Assembly: GCA_003054495.1 (NCBI GenBank)
Contig: CP028514.1
Location: 2,434,001 to 2,498,000 of the forward strand
Length of the DNA stretch: 64,000 nucleotides
Direction: 5' to 3'
DNA from: Carboxydocella thermautotrophica
GTDB taxonomy: Bacteria; Bacillota; GCA-003054495; Carboxydocellales; Carboxydocellaceae
The notes beneath the pieces are model-generated. The model was not told the origin of the DNA. It was given only the letters and a program-made list of their open reading frames with translations, and searched no databases. Within the stretch, counting starts at the first letter, position 1. Each line of letters begins with the position of its first letter. The translations under genes were made by a program, and so were the position numbers. Below are positions 1 through 10,532 of this stretch, in pieces.

Positions 1-914
1 TCTTTGCCTGAATTTTCTGTTAAACTCAACCAGAGATAATGGGTTACCCAGCTCCGGTAGGGCCGCCAGCCTTCCCCGATTTCCCGTACTTCAGCTTCAG
101 TTGCCTGGCGTCCCAGCCCCCACAGCTGCCCAACCGCATTACGTAAACCGATATCCGCTGCCGGCAACAAGTCCGACCGCCCCTGGCCAAACAGCAGGAT
201 ACACTCTGCTGTCCAGCGCCCAATGCCCCGCCAGGAAATTAAATAGCTCATCGCCTCCTGTTCCGGCATGGTTTCAACCTTGCTCCAGTTCAGCTGGCCT
301 GTTGCTGTAGCCTGGGCCACTCCCAGTACATATTCTGCCTTACTGCGGCTGAACTTGAGTAAACGTAAATCTTCCGCGGTCAACCTGACCAGTTGTTGCG
401 GCTCAGGAAACAACAGCCAGTCCACCCCTTCCCAGTGCCACTGGCAATTACAACGGACCAGCAAATTCCGTTTCAGCTGGGCGCAAAAACTGAGATTGAG
501 CTGCTGGGCAATTATAGAGCTAATGGCCGCTTCATAAAGAGTCGGCTCCAGGATCATGCGCTGACCATAGAAACGCTCCACCAGAGCAGCCAGGGGAAGA
601 TGCTGGCGGCAAAACTGATAAAAAGCAGGCAAATCAAAATTCAGGCAAAAGACATGGCTTAAATAGGCAATAGCCCGTTCCTGCCAGTCAGGCGGTAGCT
701 CGGGGCCAGCCACCTCAATATGCCAGCAGGGTTTGGTTACTGTGCCTTCTTCCTGTACTGTCAATAAAACAGGTCGACCATCCCAGCTCAGGGCCTTTTG
801 TAAACCATTCTCCCCCAGCCGGTAGAGTACATCCTGACCGGCAGAACGCATTCGTTTCAGCATTCCCGGTAAATCGGTAGGAGCAGGGGGATTCCAGTAA
901 AATTCGTGTTGCAT
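1..914 (-). CDS. DNA-3-methyladenine glycosylase II-like (AlkA, HhH-GPD), 3' end cut by window
   Basis: Base-excision repair enzyme that would remove alkylated purines from DNA. The 304 visible codons start at ATG 914, eight bases after a GGAGGG site; another ATG at 918 is in a different frame. The central part contains the HhH-GPD-like stretch ending in SWRGIGRWTAECILLF (hairpin glycines), followed by LLPAADIGLRNA, which carries the expected catalytic Asp. An N-terminal AlkA-like domain precedes this. The family is usually about 300 residues, so only a few residues should be missing at the C terminus. No operon partner is visible on its upstream side, where the ferredoxin gene ends in its own terminator. 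Fold and class are clear; the exact substrate is inferred. Confidence 0.85.
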   Translation of the reverse strand, partial: MQHEFYWNPPAPTDLPGMLKRMRSAGQDVLYRLGENGLQKALSWDGRPVLLTVQEEGTVTKPCWHIEVAGPELPPDWQERAIAYLSHVFCLNFDLPAFYQFCRQHLPLAALVERFYGQRMILEPTLYEAAISSIIAQQLNLSFCAQLKRNLLVRCNCQWHWEGVDWLLFPEPQQLVRLTAEDLRLLKFSRSKAEYVLGVAQATATGQLNWSKVETMPEQEAMSYLISWRGIGRWTAECILLFGQGRSDLLPAADIGLRNAVGQLWGLGRQATEAEVREIGEGWRPYRSWVTHYLWLSLTENSGK

Positions 915-954
915 CCATTAACCCTCCATTTCCTCTCCATTTTACCACAAATAG

Positions 955-993
955 AAAAAGAGGAAAGCGGCCTTTAGCCGTTTTCCTCTTCTA
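955..993 (-). terminator. Intrinsic terminator of the ferredoxin gene
   Basis: On the minus strand an AAGAGGAAA(A)CGGC arm pairs with GCCG(C)TTTCCTCTT and is followed by TTTTTCT. The stem includes the last codons and stop of the ferredoxin gene at 974. Confidence 0.75.
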
Positions 994-1222
994 ACCGTTT
1001 CAGCTCCTCTACCAGCAGAGCCAGTTCCTCGTCATCCTGAGCGAAGTAGATGGCCCCCGGTCCGCAATGGACCACACAGGTGCCACAGCTCATGCATTTC
1101 TCCCGATCATAGACGATTTCACCCCGTTCTTTGTCATAGCGCAGGGCCAGGGGTACACAATAGGTCGCTGCCGGACAGTCCTTGTTCTGGTCACATAGCT
1201 TTTTGTCGATGTAGATAGGCAT
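974..1222 (-). CDS. Small 4Fe-4S ferredoxin-like protein with an unusual first cluster
   Basis: An 82-residue protein, probably an electron carrier in the cytoplasm. I chose ATG 1222 (MPIYIDKK) because a GGAGG lies 7-8 bases upstream. The second half has a normal C-x2-C-x2-C-x3-C motif (CMSCGTCVVHC) and could hold a 4Fe-4S cluster, although the usual Pro after the last Cys is replaced by Gly. The first half has CDQNKDCPAATYC, a C-x5-C-x5-C spacing that is not the classical ferredoxin pattern. The C terminus is a short acidic helix. A second protein of the same style lies at 17712-17924. No redox partner is adjacent, so the role is unknown. Confidence 0.75.
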   Translation of the reverse strand: MPIYIDKKLCDQNKDCPAATYCVPLALRYDKERGEIVYDREKCMSCGTCVVHCGPGAIYFAQDDEELALLVEELKRLEEENG

Positions 1223-1453
1223 CCCGCTCTTCCTCCTTCTTCCTCCCATATTCTTCCCCATCCACCTTACAGGCGGATTGACAGCTGGAAATTTCTTGCC
1301 CTGTGTGATAGTATAGTTTACGCGCCAGCCATTCTACCGGACCCATGAAAGTATCACTTCTGTCTTGATTTATACTATACCCTTGTATTGTATATTTTAT
1401 GATAAATTGCTGTTGCCGTCAACCACTATAACACCATGAGGAGGTAAAGGTAT

Positions 1454-2167
1454 ATGAAACGGGACACGATTTTATTTGACCTGGACGGTACATTACTGCC
1501 TATTGATCAGGAATTATTCATGCAGGAATATTTGCAGGCGGTAGCTGAGCATTTCCACTGGCTGGCAGACCGCAAAACCTTTTTACGCCACTTCTGGCAG
1601 GCTACTGAGGCCATGATCGCCAATGATGGCCGCCTTACCAATGCCGAAGCTTTCTGGCATACCTTTACCCGTCTGACAGAAAAGGGACAGGAAGAACTCC
1701 TGCCCCATTTTGAAAAATACTATCTTGAAGTTTTTCCGCAGCTGAAAAAGTGCTGTCAGCCTACGCCCCTGGCCCGGCAGGTGGTAGAAAAAGCCCTGGC
1801 CAAAGGCTACCAGGTAGTGCTGGCCACCAATCCCCTCTTCCCTGTGGAAGCTACCCGGGAACGCATGCACTGGGCTGGTATCGCCGACCTGCCCTGGCTC
1901 CATGTCACCTATTATGACAGCTACCGCAGTTCCAAACCAGCAGTCCGTTATTTCCTTGAAGTATGTGAAAATATTAACCGCCCCCCGGAAGCCTGTTTCA
2001 TGTTCGGCAATGATGCGCAGGAGGACCTGGTGGCTACCACTCTGGGTATCACCACCGGTCTGGTCACTGATTGCCTCATCGACCGGGGTGAACCCACTTA
2101 TCCCGCTCACTGGCGAGGAACCCTGGCCGAGCTCCTGGACTGGCTGGACCAGCTTCCTGCCCTTTAA
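1454..2167 (+). CDS. HAD-superfamily hydrolase (phosphoglycolate-phosphatase-like)
   Basis: A 237-residue HAD phosphatase. Motif I is FDLDGTLLP at residues 8-16 with both catalytic Asp residues; motif II is seen as VLATNP near residue 120; the late FGNDAQEDLVAT near residue 190 fits the Mg-binding motif IV. The cap is helical (C1 type), between motif I and motif II. The start is supported by GAGGAGG nine bases upstream. The stop overlaps the stop of the convergent ttcA-like gene by 3 bases. The substrate cannot be read from the sequence; the family cleaves small phosphorylated metabolites. Confidence 0.85.
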   Translation: MKRDTILFDLDGTLLPIDQELFMQEYLQAVAEHFHWLADRKTFLRHFWQATEAMIANDGRLTNAEAFWHTFTRLTEKGQEELLPHFEKYYLEVFPQLKKCCQPTPLARQVVEKALAKGYQVVLATNPLFPVEATRERMHWAGIADLPWLHVTYYDSYRSSKPAVRYFLEVCENINRPPEACFMFGNDAQEDLVATTLGITTGLVTDCLIDRGEPTYPAHWRGTLAELLDWLDQLPAL

Positions 2168-2949
2168 CTCTTGTTCCGCCAGAAGTCCAGGCTCTTTTGC
2201 CAGATCTCTTTCTTGCTCAATTCCCGGGGCCAGCGCTCCACCGGGGTGCCTTCCCGCATGGCAGCGGCTACATTGGCAAAGACCTGGCGGTTTTGCCGGC
2301 CAAGCTGGCGTAACAGCTCCTTCACTTCTGCCCTTTTGGTATAGCCATCTAAAGGACAGGGGCTGGGGATGGGTTGAATCCCTAGCTCCTTCCCAGCTCG
2401 CCGGATTTCCTTCTCCCGGAAATAGACCAGCGGCCGGATTACCCAGAGCTGGCTTTCATCCAGCCAGGTTTTGGGCTGGAAAGTCTGGATTTGGCCACTG
2501 TAAAGGATGCTCATCAAAAAGGTTTCTACGGCATCATCATAGTGATGGGCATAAGCCACCTTGTTGAAACCATGGGCTCTGGCAAAGGCATTGAAGGTTC
2601 CGCGCCGAAAAAAAGAACAGCGGGCACAGGCACTTTGCCGATCCTCCCCCAGGGCCAGCTCGCTAATTTTAGTATGAACAGTATAAAAAGGCACATCTAC
2701 TCGCTGACAAAAGGCCTCCAATTCCTGCCGGGGAAAACCCGTTTCAAAGCCCAGGTCAATGGTCAGGGCCCCTACTTCAAAAGGGAAAGGCGCATGCTTG
2801 CGTAATACCGAAAGGGCATAGAGCAAAAAAGAACTGTCCTTCCCGCCAGAAAAGCCTACCAGCACCCGGTCCCCCGGACTGAGCAAATCAAATTCGATAA
2901 TAGCCCGCCAGAGAGGGCGAATATATTTTTTCGGCAAAGCTAAACGCAC
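2164..2949 (-). CDS. TtcA-like PP-loop tRNA 2-thiocytidine synthetase family
   Basis: A 261-residue ATP pyrophosphatase-type protein. The PP-loop SGGKDSSFLLY is at residues 35-45, and CARCSFFRRG near residue 110 supplies the CxxC pair that holds a 4Fe-4S cluster in TtcA. The downstream YAHHYDDAVETFLMSILYSG matches the TtcA pattern (A-H-H-x-D-D-x-x-E-T). The C-terminal SPCP also fits. TtcA thiolates cytidine 32 of certain tRNAs. The start is GTG at 2949 with GGAG about ten bases upstream. It is transcribed away from the membrane-protein cluster that precedes it by 24 bases (the bacilliredoxin gene). Related PP-loop enzymes of other substrates exist, so the exact base is inferred. Confidence 0.85.
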   Translation of the reverse strand: MRLALPKKYIRPLWRAIIEFDLLSPGDRVLVGFSGGKDSSFLLYALSVLRKHAPFPFEVGALTIDLGFETGFPRQELEAFCQRVDVPFYTVHTKISELALGEDRQSACARCSFFRRGTFNAFARAHGFNKVAYAHHYDDAVETFLMSILYSGQIQTFQPKTWLDESQLWVIRPLVYFREKEIRRAGKELGIQPIPSPCPLDGYTKRAEVKELLRQLGRQNRQVFANVAAAMREGTPVERWPRELSKKEIWQKSLDFWRNKS

Positions 2950-2973
2950 GGTTATTCAGCTCCTGTCCCTGGA

Positions 2974-3306
2974 TTAGTTAATATGAGCCTGCAGGTTGGC
3001 CCTGGTTATCTGGCCATGGCTGGTATGCCAGAGGGGACTGGTCCCATCCAGCCAGAGAACCTGGGGACTGGCATGGGCTACCCCACTCACTTCGGCCAGG
3101 CGGTTACTCACCGGTCGGGCTGCCTGCACTACAATGCGATAGACTACCTGCTCCGGCCCCCGTTCAGCCAGCCATTGTTCCACTTCCTGGTGAGCCCGGG
3201 CACTGATAGGACAGGTAGCGCTGTGTTTAAAAAACAGCTTTTTCCCGCCTTGACGCAAAATTTCCTCCAGTTCTTCCACCTGCATTACATCGATGAATTT
3301 TCCCAT
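2974..3306 (-). CDS. ytxJ: Bacilliredoxin-like protein (YtxJ family)
   Basis: A 110-residue thioredoxin-fold protein. FFKHSATCPISARAHQEVEQWL around residues 25-46 has the single active Cys in the TCPIS motif seen in YtxJ, a monothiol bacilliredoxin that removes bacillithiol or similar caps from protein thiols. The cis-Pro region is HASPQVLWL near residue 79. ATG 3306 is preceded by GGAGG and overlaps the end of the upstream gate-domain gene by 22 bases, so the two are translationally linked. The length matches the family. Whether this organism makes bacillithiol cannot be judged from this window. Confidence 0.85.
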   Translation of the reverse strand: MGKFIDVMQVEELEEILRQGGKKLFFKHSATCPISARAHQEVEQWLAERGPEQVVYRIVVQAARPVSNRLAEVSGVAHASPQVLWLDGTSPLWHTSHGQITRANLQAHIN

Positions 3307-3743
3307 GACTGCTCCTCCTTCAATAACCATTTTCCCACCATCCAGGTAACAATAATAGCCATCACCGTCCTGGCTGTCAACAACAGCCATCCACTGGCAC
3401 CAATCCTGGCAAACAAAAGGGTATCTTCGATGATAGCATGATTGAGTACCAGAAAGATACTGAGCAAATGCAAATCCTTGCGGGACAGTTCCCCCTCCCG
3501 GGCCGCCGCTATTATCACCCCGGCCCCATAGGCAATACCGAAAACCAAACCTACCAGCAAGGGCAAAGCCGCTGCCCGGGACAGATGGATTTTGCCCAGA
3601 GCCGGGGCCAGCCAGCCGGCCGCTATATCCAGCCATTTTAGATCTTTCAGAATCTCCAGTACCAGCATAATAGGTATGACGATAACGGCCACATCCCAGA
3701 TCAGCCGCAGGCTCCCCATGCCGATGGACAGTATTGTTTCCAC
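3285..3743 (-). CDS. Nucleoside-recognition (gate) domain membrane protein, second half
   Basis: A 152-residue integral membrane protein with about four hydrophobic helices and the motif FGIAYGAGVIIAAAREG, typical of nucleoside-recognition (Gate) domain proteins related to SpmA/SpmB and YjiH. LNHAIIEDTLLFARIGA near residue 100 is the second conserved stretch. GTG start at 3743. It follows a partner at 3754-4173 by 10 bases. The two appear to be the two halves of one transporter-like fold made as separate chains. The transported substrate is unknown. Confidence 0.75.
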   Translation of the reverse strand: METILSIGMGSLRLIWDVAVIVIPIMLVLEILKDLKWLDIAAGWLAPALGKIHLSRAAALPLLVGLVFGIAYGAGVIIAAAREGELSRKDLHLLSIFLVLNHAIIEDTLLFARIGASGWLLLTARTVMAIIVTWMVGKWLLKEEQSWENSSM

Positions 3744-3753
3744 CCCTGCTCAC

Positions 3754-4173
3754 CTACCAGAATAAATTCAAAATGATCCCCGCCAAAAAGGAAAAACCCA
3801 ATCGCACTGCTACCAGCGGCCAGCCAGCGATTCCAGTCTGACGGGAAACAGCGGTTTCTACCAGTAAATTATGGGAAAGCAACAGCATTAAAGAGATAAT
3901 GGTAATCTGTTTCCCCGTTAAGGTGATAGCCGCCATGGCCCCAATGGCAGCATAGAGATTGAGCAAATTGCCGATCACCAGGGCGGTAGCCGCTTCCCCT
4001 GGTAAACCGAACAGGGCCATCAAGGGCCGACAAATATCCGCCAACCAGGTAAACAGGGGCGTCAGTTTAAGTAAGTTCACTGCTATGTAGATAGGTAGCA
4101 TGGTTTTGGCCAGCACCCAGGTGGTATTTATCCCCTTTTTCCAGCCTCTGTATAATGTCTCCTGCCAGTTCAC
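3754..4173 (-). CDS. Nucleoside-recognition (gate) domain membrane protein, first half
   Basis: A 139-residue membrane protein with four predicted helices. Positions about 20-35 (VLAKTMLPIYIAVNLL) and LLLLSHNLLVETAVSRQTG near residue 100 match the gate-domain pattern (H-N-x-x-x-E). The GTG start at 4173 has GGAGG upstream. It is followed closely by its partner gene and the bacilliredoxin, forming a three-gene operon with the DUF503 gene just upstream. Similar pairs occur in anaerobic Bacillota, sometimes annotated as spore maturation proteins; nothing here ties it to sporulation. Confidence 0.75.
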   Translation of the reverse strand: MNWQETLYRGWKKGINTTWVLAKTMLPIYIAVNLLKLTPLFTWLADICRPLMALFGLPGEAATALVIGNLLNLYAAIGAMAAITLTGKQITIISLMLLLSHNLLVETAVSRQTGIAGWPLVAVRLGFSFLAGIILNLFW

Positions 4174-4188
4174 TCTCCATCCTCCAGT

Positions 4189-4479
4189 TTACAGTATTTC
4201 TGTTTCCACCTCACCCACCCGCAGGCGCGGTTCCGCTTCCAGCCAGTCGATAATAGCCTGGAGCTGGCTGCCCGCATGAGCTGAATTGCCGCCAATGACA
4301 GCAATGCCCAGGGTGATTTTCTGCCACAAATCCTGATCGGCTATCTCTGCCACCGCCACATTGAATTTGCTGCGCATTCTGCTAATTATACTCTGTAAAA
4401 CCCGTCTTTTATCCTTCAGGGAATGCCCATCTGCCAGGTAAAGGGTAATCCGTCCACAGCCAATAATCAATCTGGTCAC
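4189..4479 (-). CDS. DUF503 (YlxP-like) protein
   Basis: A 96-residue protein with the DUF503 signature: an N-terminal strand, then SLKDKRRVLQSIISRMRSKFNVAVAEIADQDLWQ and a C-terminal strand rich in Glu. The B. subtilis relative YlxP lies in the nusA-infB operon; here it stands alone, upstream of the gate-domain operon. Function is not established. GTG start at 4479 with a weak AAGG site. Confidence 0.85.
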   Translation of the reverse strand: MTRLIIGCGRITLYLADGHSLKDKRRVLQSIISRMRSKFNVAVAEIADQDLWQKITLGIAVIGGNSAHAGSQLQAIIDWLEAEPRLRVGEVETEIL

Positions 4480-4506
4480 CAGCCTTTTCTTTTCAACAAG
4501 TGAGAA

Positions 4507-4528
4507 AACCCCCGCTGGCAGCGGAGGT
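4507..4528 (-). terminator. Intrinsic terminator of the aminotransferase gene
   Basis: On the minus strand CCTCCGCT pairs with AGCGGGGG around a GCC loop and is followed by TTTTCT, just after the aminotransferase stop at 4536. Confidence 0.7.
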
Positions 4529-4535
4529 AAGTTGT

Positions 4536-5705
4536 TCAGAAATGAAAATTAGCTTTAATTCGGGCCACTGCTTCCTGTAAGAGCGGCACTTCCTGGGTCA
4601 GGGCGATGCGTACATATCCTTCCCCCTGCGCCCCAAAGGCATGACCGGGAATCACCAGCACTCCGGCTTTTTCCAGTAATGTGAGGGCAAACTCCATGGA
4701 AGTGGAAAAACCGGCCGGAATCCGGGCCCATAAAAACATGGAGCCTTTCGGTTTGGGAATCTGCCAGCCCGCTTCAGCCAGTCCTTCTACCAGCACATCC
4801 CGCCGTTTCTGATAAGTAGCTGCATTTTCCCGAACAAAATCCTGGGGACCTTCTAAGGCCGCAATTGCTGCCTCCTGAACCGCGCTAAAAACTCCATAAT
4901 CGATATTGGATTTGATTTTATTCAGGTTGGCGATAACCTCCTGATTGCCTACTACAAAGCCTATACGGCAACCCGCCATATTAAAGGACTTGGAACAGGA
5001 GTGAAACTCCACCCCTACCTCCCTCGCCCCGGGTACCTCCAGAAAACTCATAGGCTTAAAACCATCAAAAGCCAGTTCGGAATAGGCCGCATCATGACAA
5101 ACCAGTAAATCATACTGCCGGGCGAATTCCACTGCCTGCCGGAAAAAGGCTCGGTCCGCCACCGCCGCCACCGGATTGCTGGGGTAATTGAGGGTCAGCA
5201 GTTTCGCCCGCCGGGCCACCTCTGCCGGAATATCCTCCAGCCGGGGCAGAAAACCGTTTTCTTCCTTCAGCGGCAAAGGATATAATTCCCCTCCGGCCAG
5301 CAAGATACTGGCACTATAAATGGGATAGCCCGGATCAGGTACCAGAGCCAGGTCTCCCGCCTCAATATAGGCCCAGGCCAGATGGGCCAGCCCGTCCTGG
5401 GATCCCATCAACACCAGCACTTCCCGCTCCGGATCCAGCTCCACATCAAAACGGCGCTGATACCAGCGGGCAATAGCTTGCCGTAACTCCAAACAGCCCT
5501 CAAACACCGGATAACGATAATTAACATCCTTTTCAATCCCGGCACGCAAGGCAGCTTTTATATGCGGAGCAGGAGGGCGGTCCGGGCTGCCAATCCCCAG
5601 ATTGATCACTGGCAAGCCCCGGGCCTCCACTTCCCGCTTTTTGGCCTCCATTACGGAAAAAATCCCGGTAGTCAGCAGTTCGATACGCCGTGCTACCTGA
5701 ACCAT
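4536..5705 (-). CDS. Class I/II PLP aminotransferase, LL-diaminopimelate aminotransferase (DapL)-like
   Basis: A 389-residue fold-type I aminotransferase. INLGIGSPDRPPAPHI near the N terminus and the PLP-lysine motif SCSKSFNMAGCRIGFVVGN around residue 235 are clear. GSQDGLAHLAWAYIEAGD and DPGYPIY match the DapL/AspC subgroup. DapL makes LL-diaminopimelate directly for lysine and cell wall synthesis. ATG 5705 was chosen over an upstream in-frame ATG (5762) because a GGGGAG lies about eight bases upstream. The cadA gene ends only 51 bases upstream on the same strand. Alanine- or aspartate-type specificity remains possible. Confidence 0.8.
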   Translation of the reverse strand: MVQVARRIELLTTGIFSVMEAKKREVEARGLPVINLGIGSPDRPPAPHIKAALRAGIEKDVNYRYPVFEGCLELRQAIARWYQRRFDVELDPEREVLVLMGSQDGLAHLAWAYIEAGDLALVPDPGYPIYSASILLAGGELYPLPLKEENGFLPRLEDIPAEVARRAKLLTLNYPSNPVAAVADRAFFRQAVEFARQYDLLVCHDAAYSELAFDGFKPMSFLEVPGAREVGVEFHSCSKSFNMAGCRIGFVVGNQEVIANLNKIKSNIDYGVFSAVQEAAIAALEGPQDFVRENAATYQKRRDVLVEGLAEAGWQIPKPKGSMFLWARIPAGFSTSMEFALTLLEKAGVLVIPGHAFGAQGEGYVRIALTQEVPLLQEAVARIKANFHF

Positions 5706-5755
5706 CCAACCCACTCCCCTTTCACAATAATAATAACACAAAGGGAGGCAGATTG

Positions 5756-7909
5756 TCAGCAAGGGTCTCTATCCGGTAGTCTCTGGCTCTGCAAGATCCG
5801 CAGAGCATTTAAAACAGCCAGCAGAGCCACTCCTACATCAGCGAAAACCGCTTCCCACATGGTGGCCAGTCCTCCGGCTCCTAACAGAAGTACCATCCCT
5901 TTTACCCCAAAAGCCAGGGCAATATTCTGCCAGACAATTTGTTTGGTGCGGCGGGCTATCTGCACGGCTTCTACCAGCTGTACCGGTTCATCCCGCATCA
6001 GCACCACATCTGCAGCTTCAATGGCAGCATCTGCCCCCAGCCCCCCCATGGCGATTCCGATATCGGCCCGGGCCAAGACAGGAGCATCATTGATGCCATC
6101 ACCCACAAAAGCTACTTTCCCTTGAGCAGTTTTTTCCTGTTCGATTTTTTCCAGCCAGACTACTTTGTCCTGGGGCAACAATTCCGCTTTAACCTCAGTA
6201 ATACCCAGCTGTTCCGCTACCTGCCGGGCCGCTGCCTGGCTATCCCCGGTCAGCATCACCAGCCGCCGGATGCCCAGCTGCCGTAGACTGTTAATAGCTT
6301 GCTTTGCATCAGGTTTCAGCTGGTCTGCCAGCCGGATATAGCCGGCATATTCCCCGGCAAGGGCCAGCCAGATTACCGTGCCTTCCACCTCTGTTACCGG
6401 TACGGCAATACCTTCTGTCTCCAGCAGTTGCCGTTTACCAGCAATAACCCTGGTACCCTGGACCACAGCCTTCACACCCTGGCCGCTGATTTCTTCATAC
6501 TCGCTGACCAGAACCTGCTCTACCGGCTGTCCCCAGGCTGCCAGCACTGAACGGGCCAGGGGATGATTAGAAAAACTCTCCGCCAGTGCCGCATAGGCCA
6601 GTATCTCTTCTCTGGACCACTTTCCCGCCGGTACTACCTCTACCACCTGAAAAACCCCCTGAGTCAGGGTCCCGGTTTTGTCAAATACTACTGCTTCCAG
6701 TTTACTCAGGGCTTCCAGATAATTGCCCCCCTTGACCAGGATCCCCCGGCGGGCTGCCGCTCCCAGACCTCCAAAGAAACCGAGGGGAATGGAAACCACC
6801 AGGGCACAGGGGCAGGAGACAACCAGAAAGACCAGGGCCCGGTAAAGCCAGAGGGAAAAACCCGCTGTCGAAAAGGTCAAAGGTGGAATCAAGGCTATTG
6901 CTGCAGCCGCCAGCACCACCGCCGGGGTATAATAGCGGGCAAAAGTGGTAATAAAGTTTTCCGTCGGCGCTTTCTGGGTAGCAGCAGATTGCACCAGCTC
7001 CAGGATACGGGCTACAGCGGATTCCTCATAGGCCCTGGTTACTTCAATGGTCAACAGCCCATTCTGATTAATAAATCCCGCCAGCACTTCATCTCCTTCC
7101 CGTACCGTACGTGGCAAAGCTTCCCCGGTTAAAGCCGAAGTATCCACCGTTGAGGAGCCTAGCACTATTCTCCCGTCCAAGGGTATTTTTTCCCCTGCTT
7201 TTACCAGAATGAAAGCTCCCACCGGCACCTCCTCCGGCTTCACCCTTTTTACTTCCTGCCCCAGCAACAAATTGGCCGAGTCAGGACGGATAGCCAGCAC
7301 CGCCTGAATGGAACGGCGGGAACGCTGTACAGCCATATCCTGCAAAAGCTCACCCACCTGGTAAAAAAGCATCACCGCTACCGCTTCCGGATATTCCCGC
7401 AGGGCAAAAGCGCCCAGAGTTGCAATGGTCATGAGGAAATTTTCATCAAACACCTGCCCCCTGCCGATATTTTTCATAGCCTTGAGTACTATTTCCCCAC
7501 CCACCAGGCCATAGGCCAGCAAGAACAGCAGCAATTCCAGCCCTGTCGGCATTTTCAAAACCAGGGCCAGCAGGTAAACCAGCGCTCCTATTCCTAAACG
7601 CAACAATTCCCCTTTTTTTACTGCTGTCAGGAGTTGCTCCTCTGGTAATCCTTTCTCTTCTTCCCTGACTTCCAGTCCCGCCTCTATCTGCTGTGCAATC
7701 CGCGCAGCTTCAGTCACAATCCGGTCTGTTTCCTCCTGGTTCTCCACCTCGATCGTTAATCTCTGGGCAACAAAATCCAGAGTGGCTGCCCTCACCCCAT
7801 CCAGGTTACGCACCTTTTCCTCGATTTTAGCAGCACAATTGGCACAGGACAGGCCCTGTAACAGCAGGACCTTTTGGGCATGCTGTTTCGCTAGCAATCC
7901 TTTGTTCAT
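5756..7909 (-). CDS. cadA: Heavy-metal P1B-type ATPase (Zn/Cd/Pb exporter, CadA/ZntA-like)
   Basis: A 717-residue metal-exporting ATPase. The N-terminal HMA domain has GLSCANCAAKIEEKV (residues 19-33). After the transmembrane helices come the phosphatase motif TGEALPRTVREGD, the transmembrane metal site SCPCALVVSIP, the phosphorylation site DKTGTLTQG, the HP motif SNHPLARSV, and GDGINDAPVLARADIGIAMG. The CPC motif together with a single CxxC HMA domain and an adjacent cadC-type regulator points to Zn2+, Cd2+ or Pb2+. It starts 19 bases after the regulator stop, so both form one operon driven from the promoter at 8334-8362. Confidence 0.93.
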   Translation of the reverse strand: MNKGLLAKQHAQKVLLLQGLSCANCAAKIEEKVRNLDGVRAATLDFVAQRLTIEVENQEETDRIVTEAARIAQQIEAGLEVREEEKGLPEEQLLTAVKKGELLRLGIGALVYLLALVLKMPTGLELLLFLLAYGLVGGEIVLKAMKNIGRGQVFDENFLMTIATLGAFALREYPEAVAVMLFYQVGELLQDMAVQRSRRSIQAVLAIRPDSANLLLGQEVKRVKPEEVPVGAFILVKAGEKIPLDGRIVLGSSTVDTSALTGEALPRTVREGDEVLAGFINQNGLLTIEVTRAYEESAVARILELVQSAATQKAPTENFITTFARYYTPAVVLAAAAIALIPPLTFSTAGFSLWLYRALVFLVVSCPCALVVSIPLGFFGGLGAAARRGILVKGGNYLEALSKLEAVVFDKTGTLTQGVFQVVEVVPAGKWSREEILAYAALAESFSNHPLARSVLAAWGQPVEQVLVSEYEEISGQGVKAVVQGTRVIAGKRQLLETEGIAVPVTEVEGTVIWLALAGEYAGYIRLADQLKPDAKQAINSLRQLGIRRLVMLTGDSQAAARQVAEQLGITEVKAELLPQDKVVWLEKIEQEKTAQGKVAFVGDGINDAPVLARADIGIAMGGLGADAAIEAADVVLMRDEPVQLVEAVQIARRTKQIVWQNIALAFGVKGMVLLLGAGGLATMWEAVFADVGVALLAVLNALRILQSQRLPDRDPC

Positions 7910-7927
7910 CTTTATCCCTTCTTGCCA

Positions 7928-8275
7928 TTATTTTTCAGTAATATGCAGGAAACCCTGATCAAAAATCTGTTTAATATGTTCATCATCCAAGGAATAATAA
8001 ACTATCTTTCCTTCCTTGCGGTTTTTGACCAGCCGTGCCTGTTTCAATACCCGGAGTTGGTGGGAAATGGCCGATTGAGACATATTAAGCAAGGCTGCAA
8101 TATCACAGACACACATTTCTGCCGCAAACAGGGCATACAGAATTTTGATTCTGGTAGTATCACCAAACACCTTGAACAGCTCCGCCAGGTCATATAACTG
8201 CTCTTCCGCCGGCATTTTTTCCTTTACCTGTTTTACGACCTCCTCATGGATAATGGTACAATCACAGCGCTCCAT
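7928..8275 (-). CDS. cadC: ArsR/SmtB-family metal-sensing repressor (CadC-like)
   Basis: A 115-residue winged-helix repressor. The start at ATG 8275 follows GGGGGTGAGAGG. The N-terminal MERCDC and the recognition-region EMCVCDIAALL provide the Cys residues of the alpha3N metal site found in CadC, which binds Cd, Pb or Zn. MSQSAISHQLRVLKQA is the DNA-recognition helix. Near the C terminus DEHIKQIFDQGFLH could supply the alpha5 zinc site. It is the first gene of the cadCA operon and would repress the operator directly upstream. Confidence 0.9.
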   Translation of the reverse strand: MERCDCTIIHEEVVKQVKEKMPAEEQLYDLAELFKVFGDTTRIKILYALFAAEMCVCDIAALLNMSQSAISHQLRVLKQARLVKNRKEGKIVYYSLDDEHIKQIFDQGFLHITEK

Positions 8276-8300
8276 CCTCTCACCCCCTGTTTTCATTTGA

Positions 8301-8362
8301 TTGTTTGAACACTTATTCATATATCCTGTTATGATTATATGCATTTAGCAAAAAAATGTCAA
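8301..8362 (-). promoter_or_regulatory. Sigma-A promoter and CadC operator of cadCA
   Basis: Reading the minus strand, TTGACA (8362-8357), a 17-base spacer and TATAAT (8339-8334) form a perfect consensus promoter. Just downstream, around 8301-8325, lies TATATGAATAAGTGTTCAAA, with TGAA/TTCA arms in the manner of SmtB/CadC operators. The repressor would sit over the transcription start. Promoter is seen directly; operator is inferred from family knowledge. Confidence 0.85.
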
Positions 8363-8372
8363 ACAAAAAGAA

Positions 8373-10421
<2,049 letters not shown>

Positions 10422-10435
10422 CGGCATCCCTCACT

Positions 10436-10495
10436 TGTTTAGACAATCTAATGTTTAGACTGTTTAAATATATCCCTTTTTTGACTTTTTGTCAA
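10436..10495 (-). promoter_or_regulatory. Sigma-A promoter and likely MarR operators
   Basis: On the minus strand TTGACA (10495-10490), 17 bases, TATATT (10472-10467). Between the -10 and the start lie two copies of GTCTAAA, one of them in the inverted repeat TTAGA-N3-TCTAA (about 10438-10450). These fit a MarR dimer site. Confidence 0.75.
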
Positions 10496-10500
10496 GAAAA

Positions 10501-10526
10501 AATCCGCTCTCTTGCGAAAGCGGATT
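10501..10526 (-). terminator. Intrinsic terminator of the sigma-factor gene
   Basis: AATCCGCT/AGCGGATT stem of eight pairs followed by TTTTTTC on the minus strand, a few bases after the sigma gene and directly abutting the -35 box of the marR promoter. Confidence 0.85.
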
Positions 10527-10532
10527 CAGGTT

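Noticed and set aside
715-948. 77-residue minus-strand frame starting in the AlkA region
   Set aside because: It overlaps the glycosylase in another frame. Only the frame from ATG 914 matches a known protein family and extends to the window edge.
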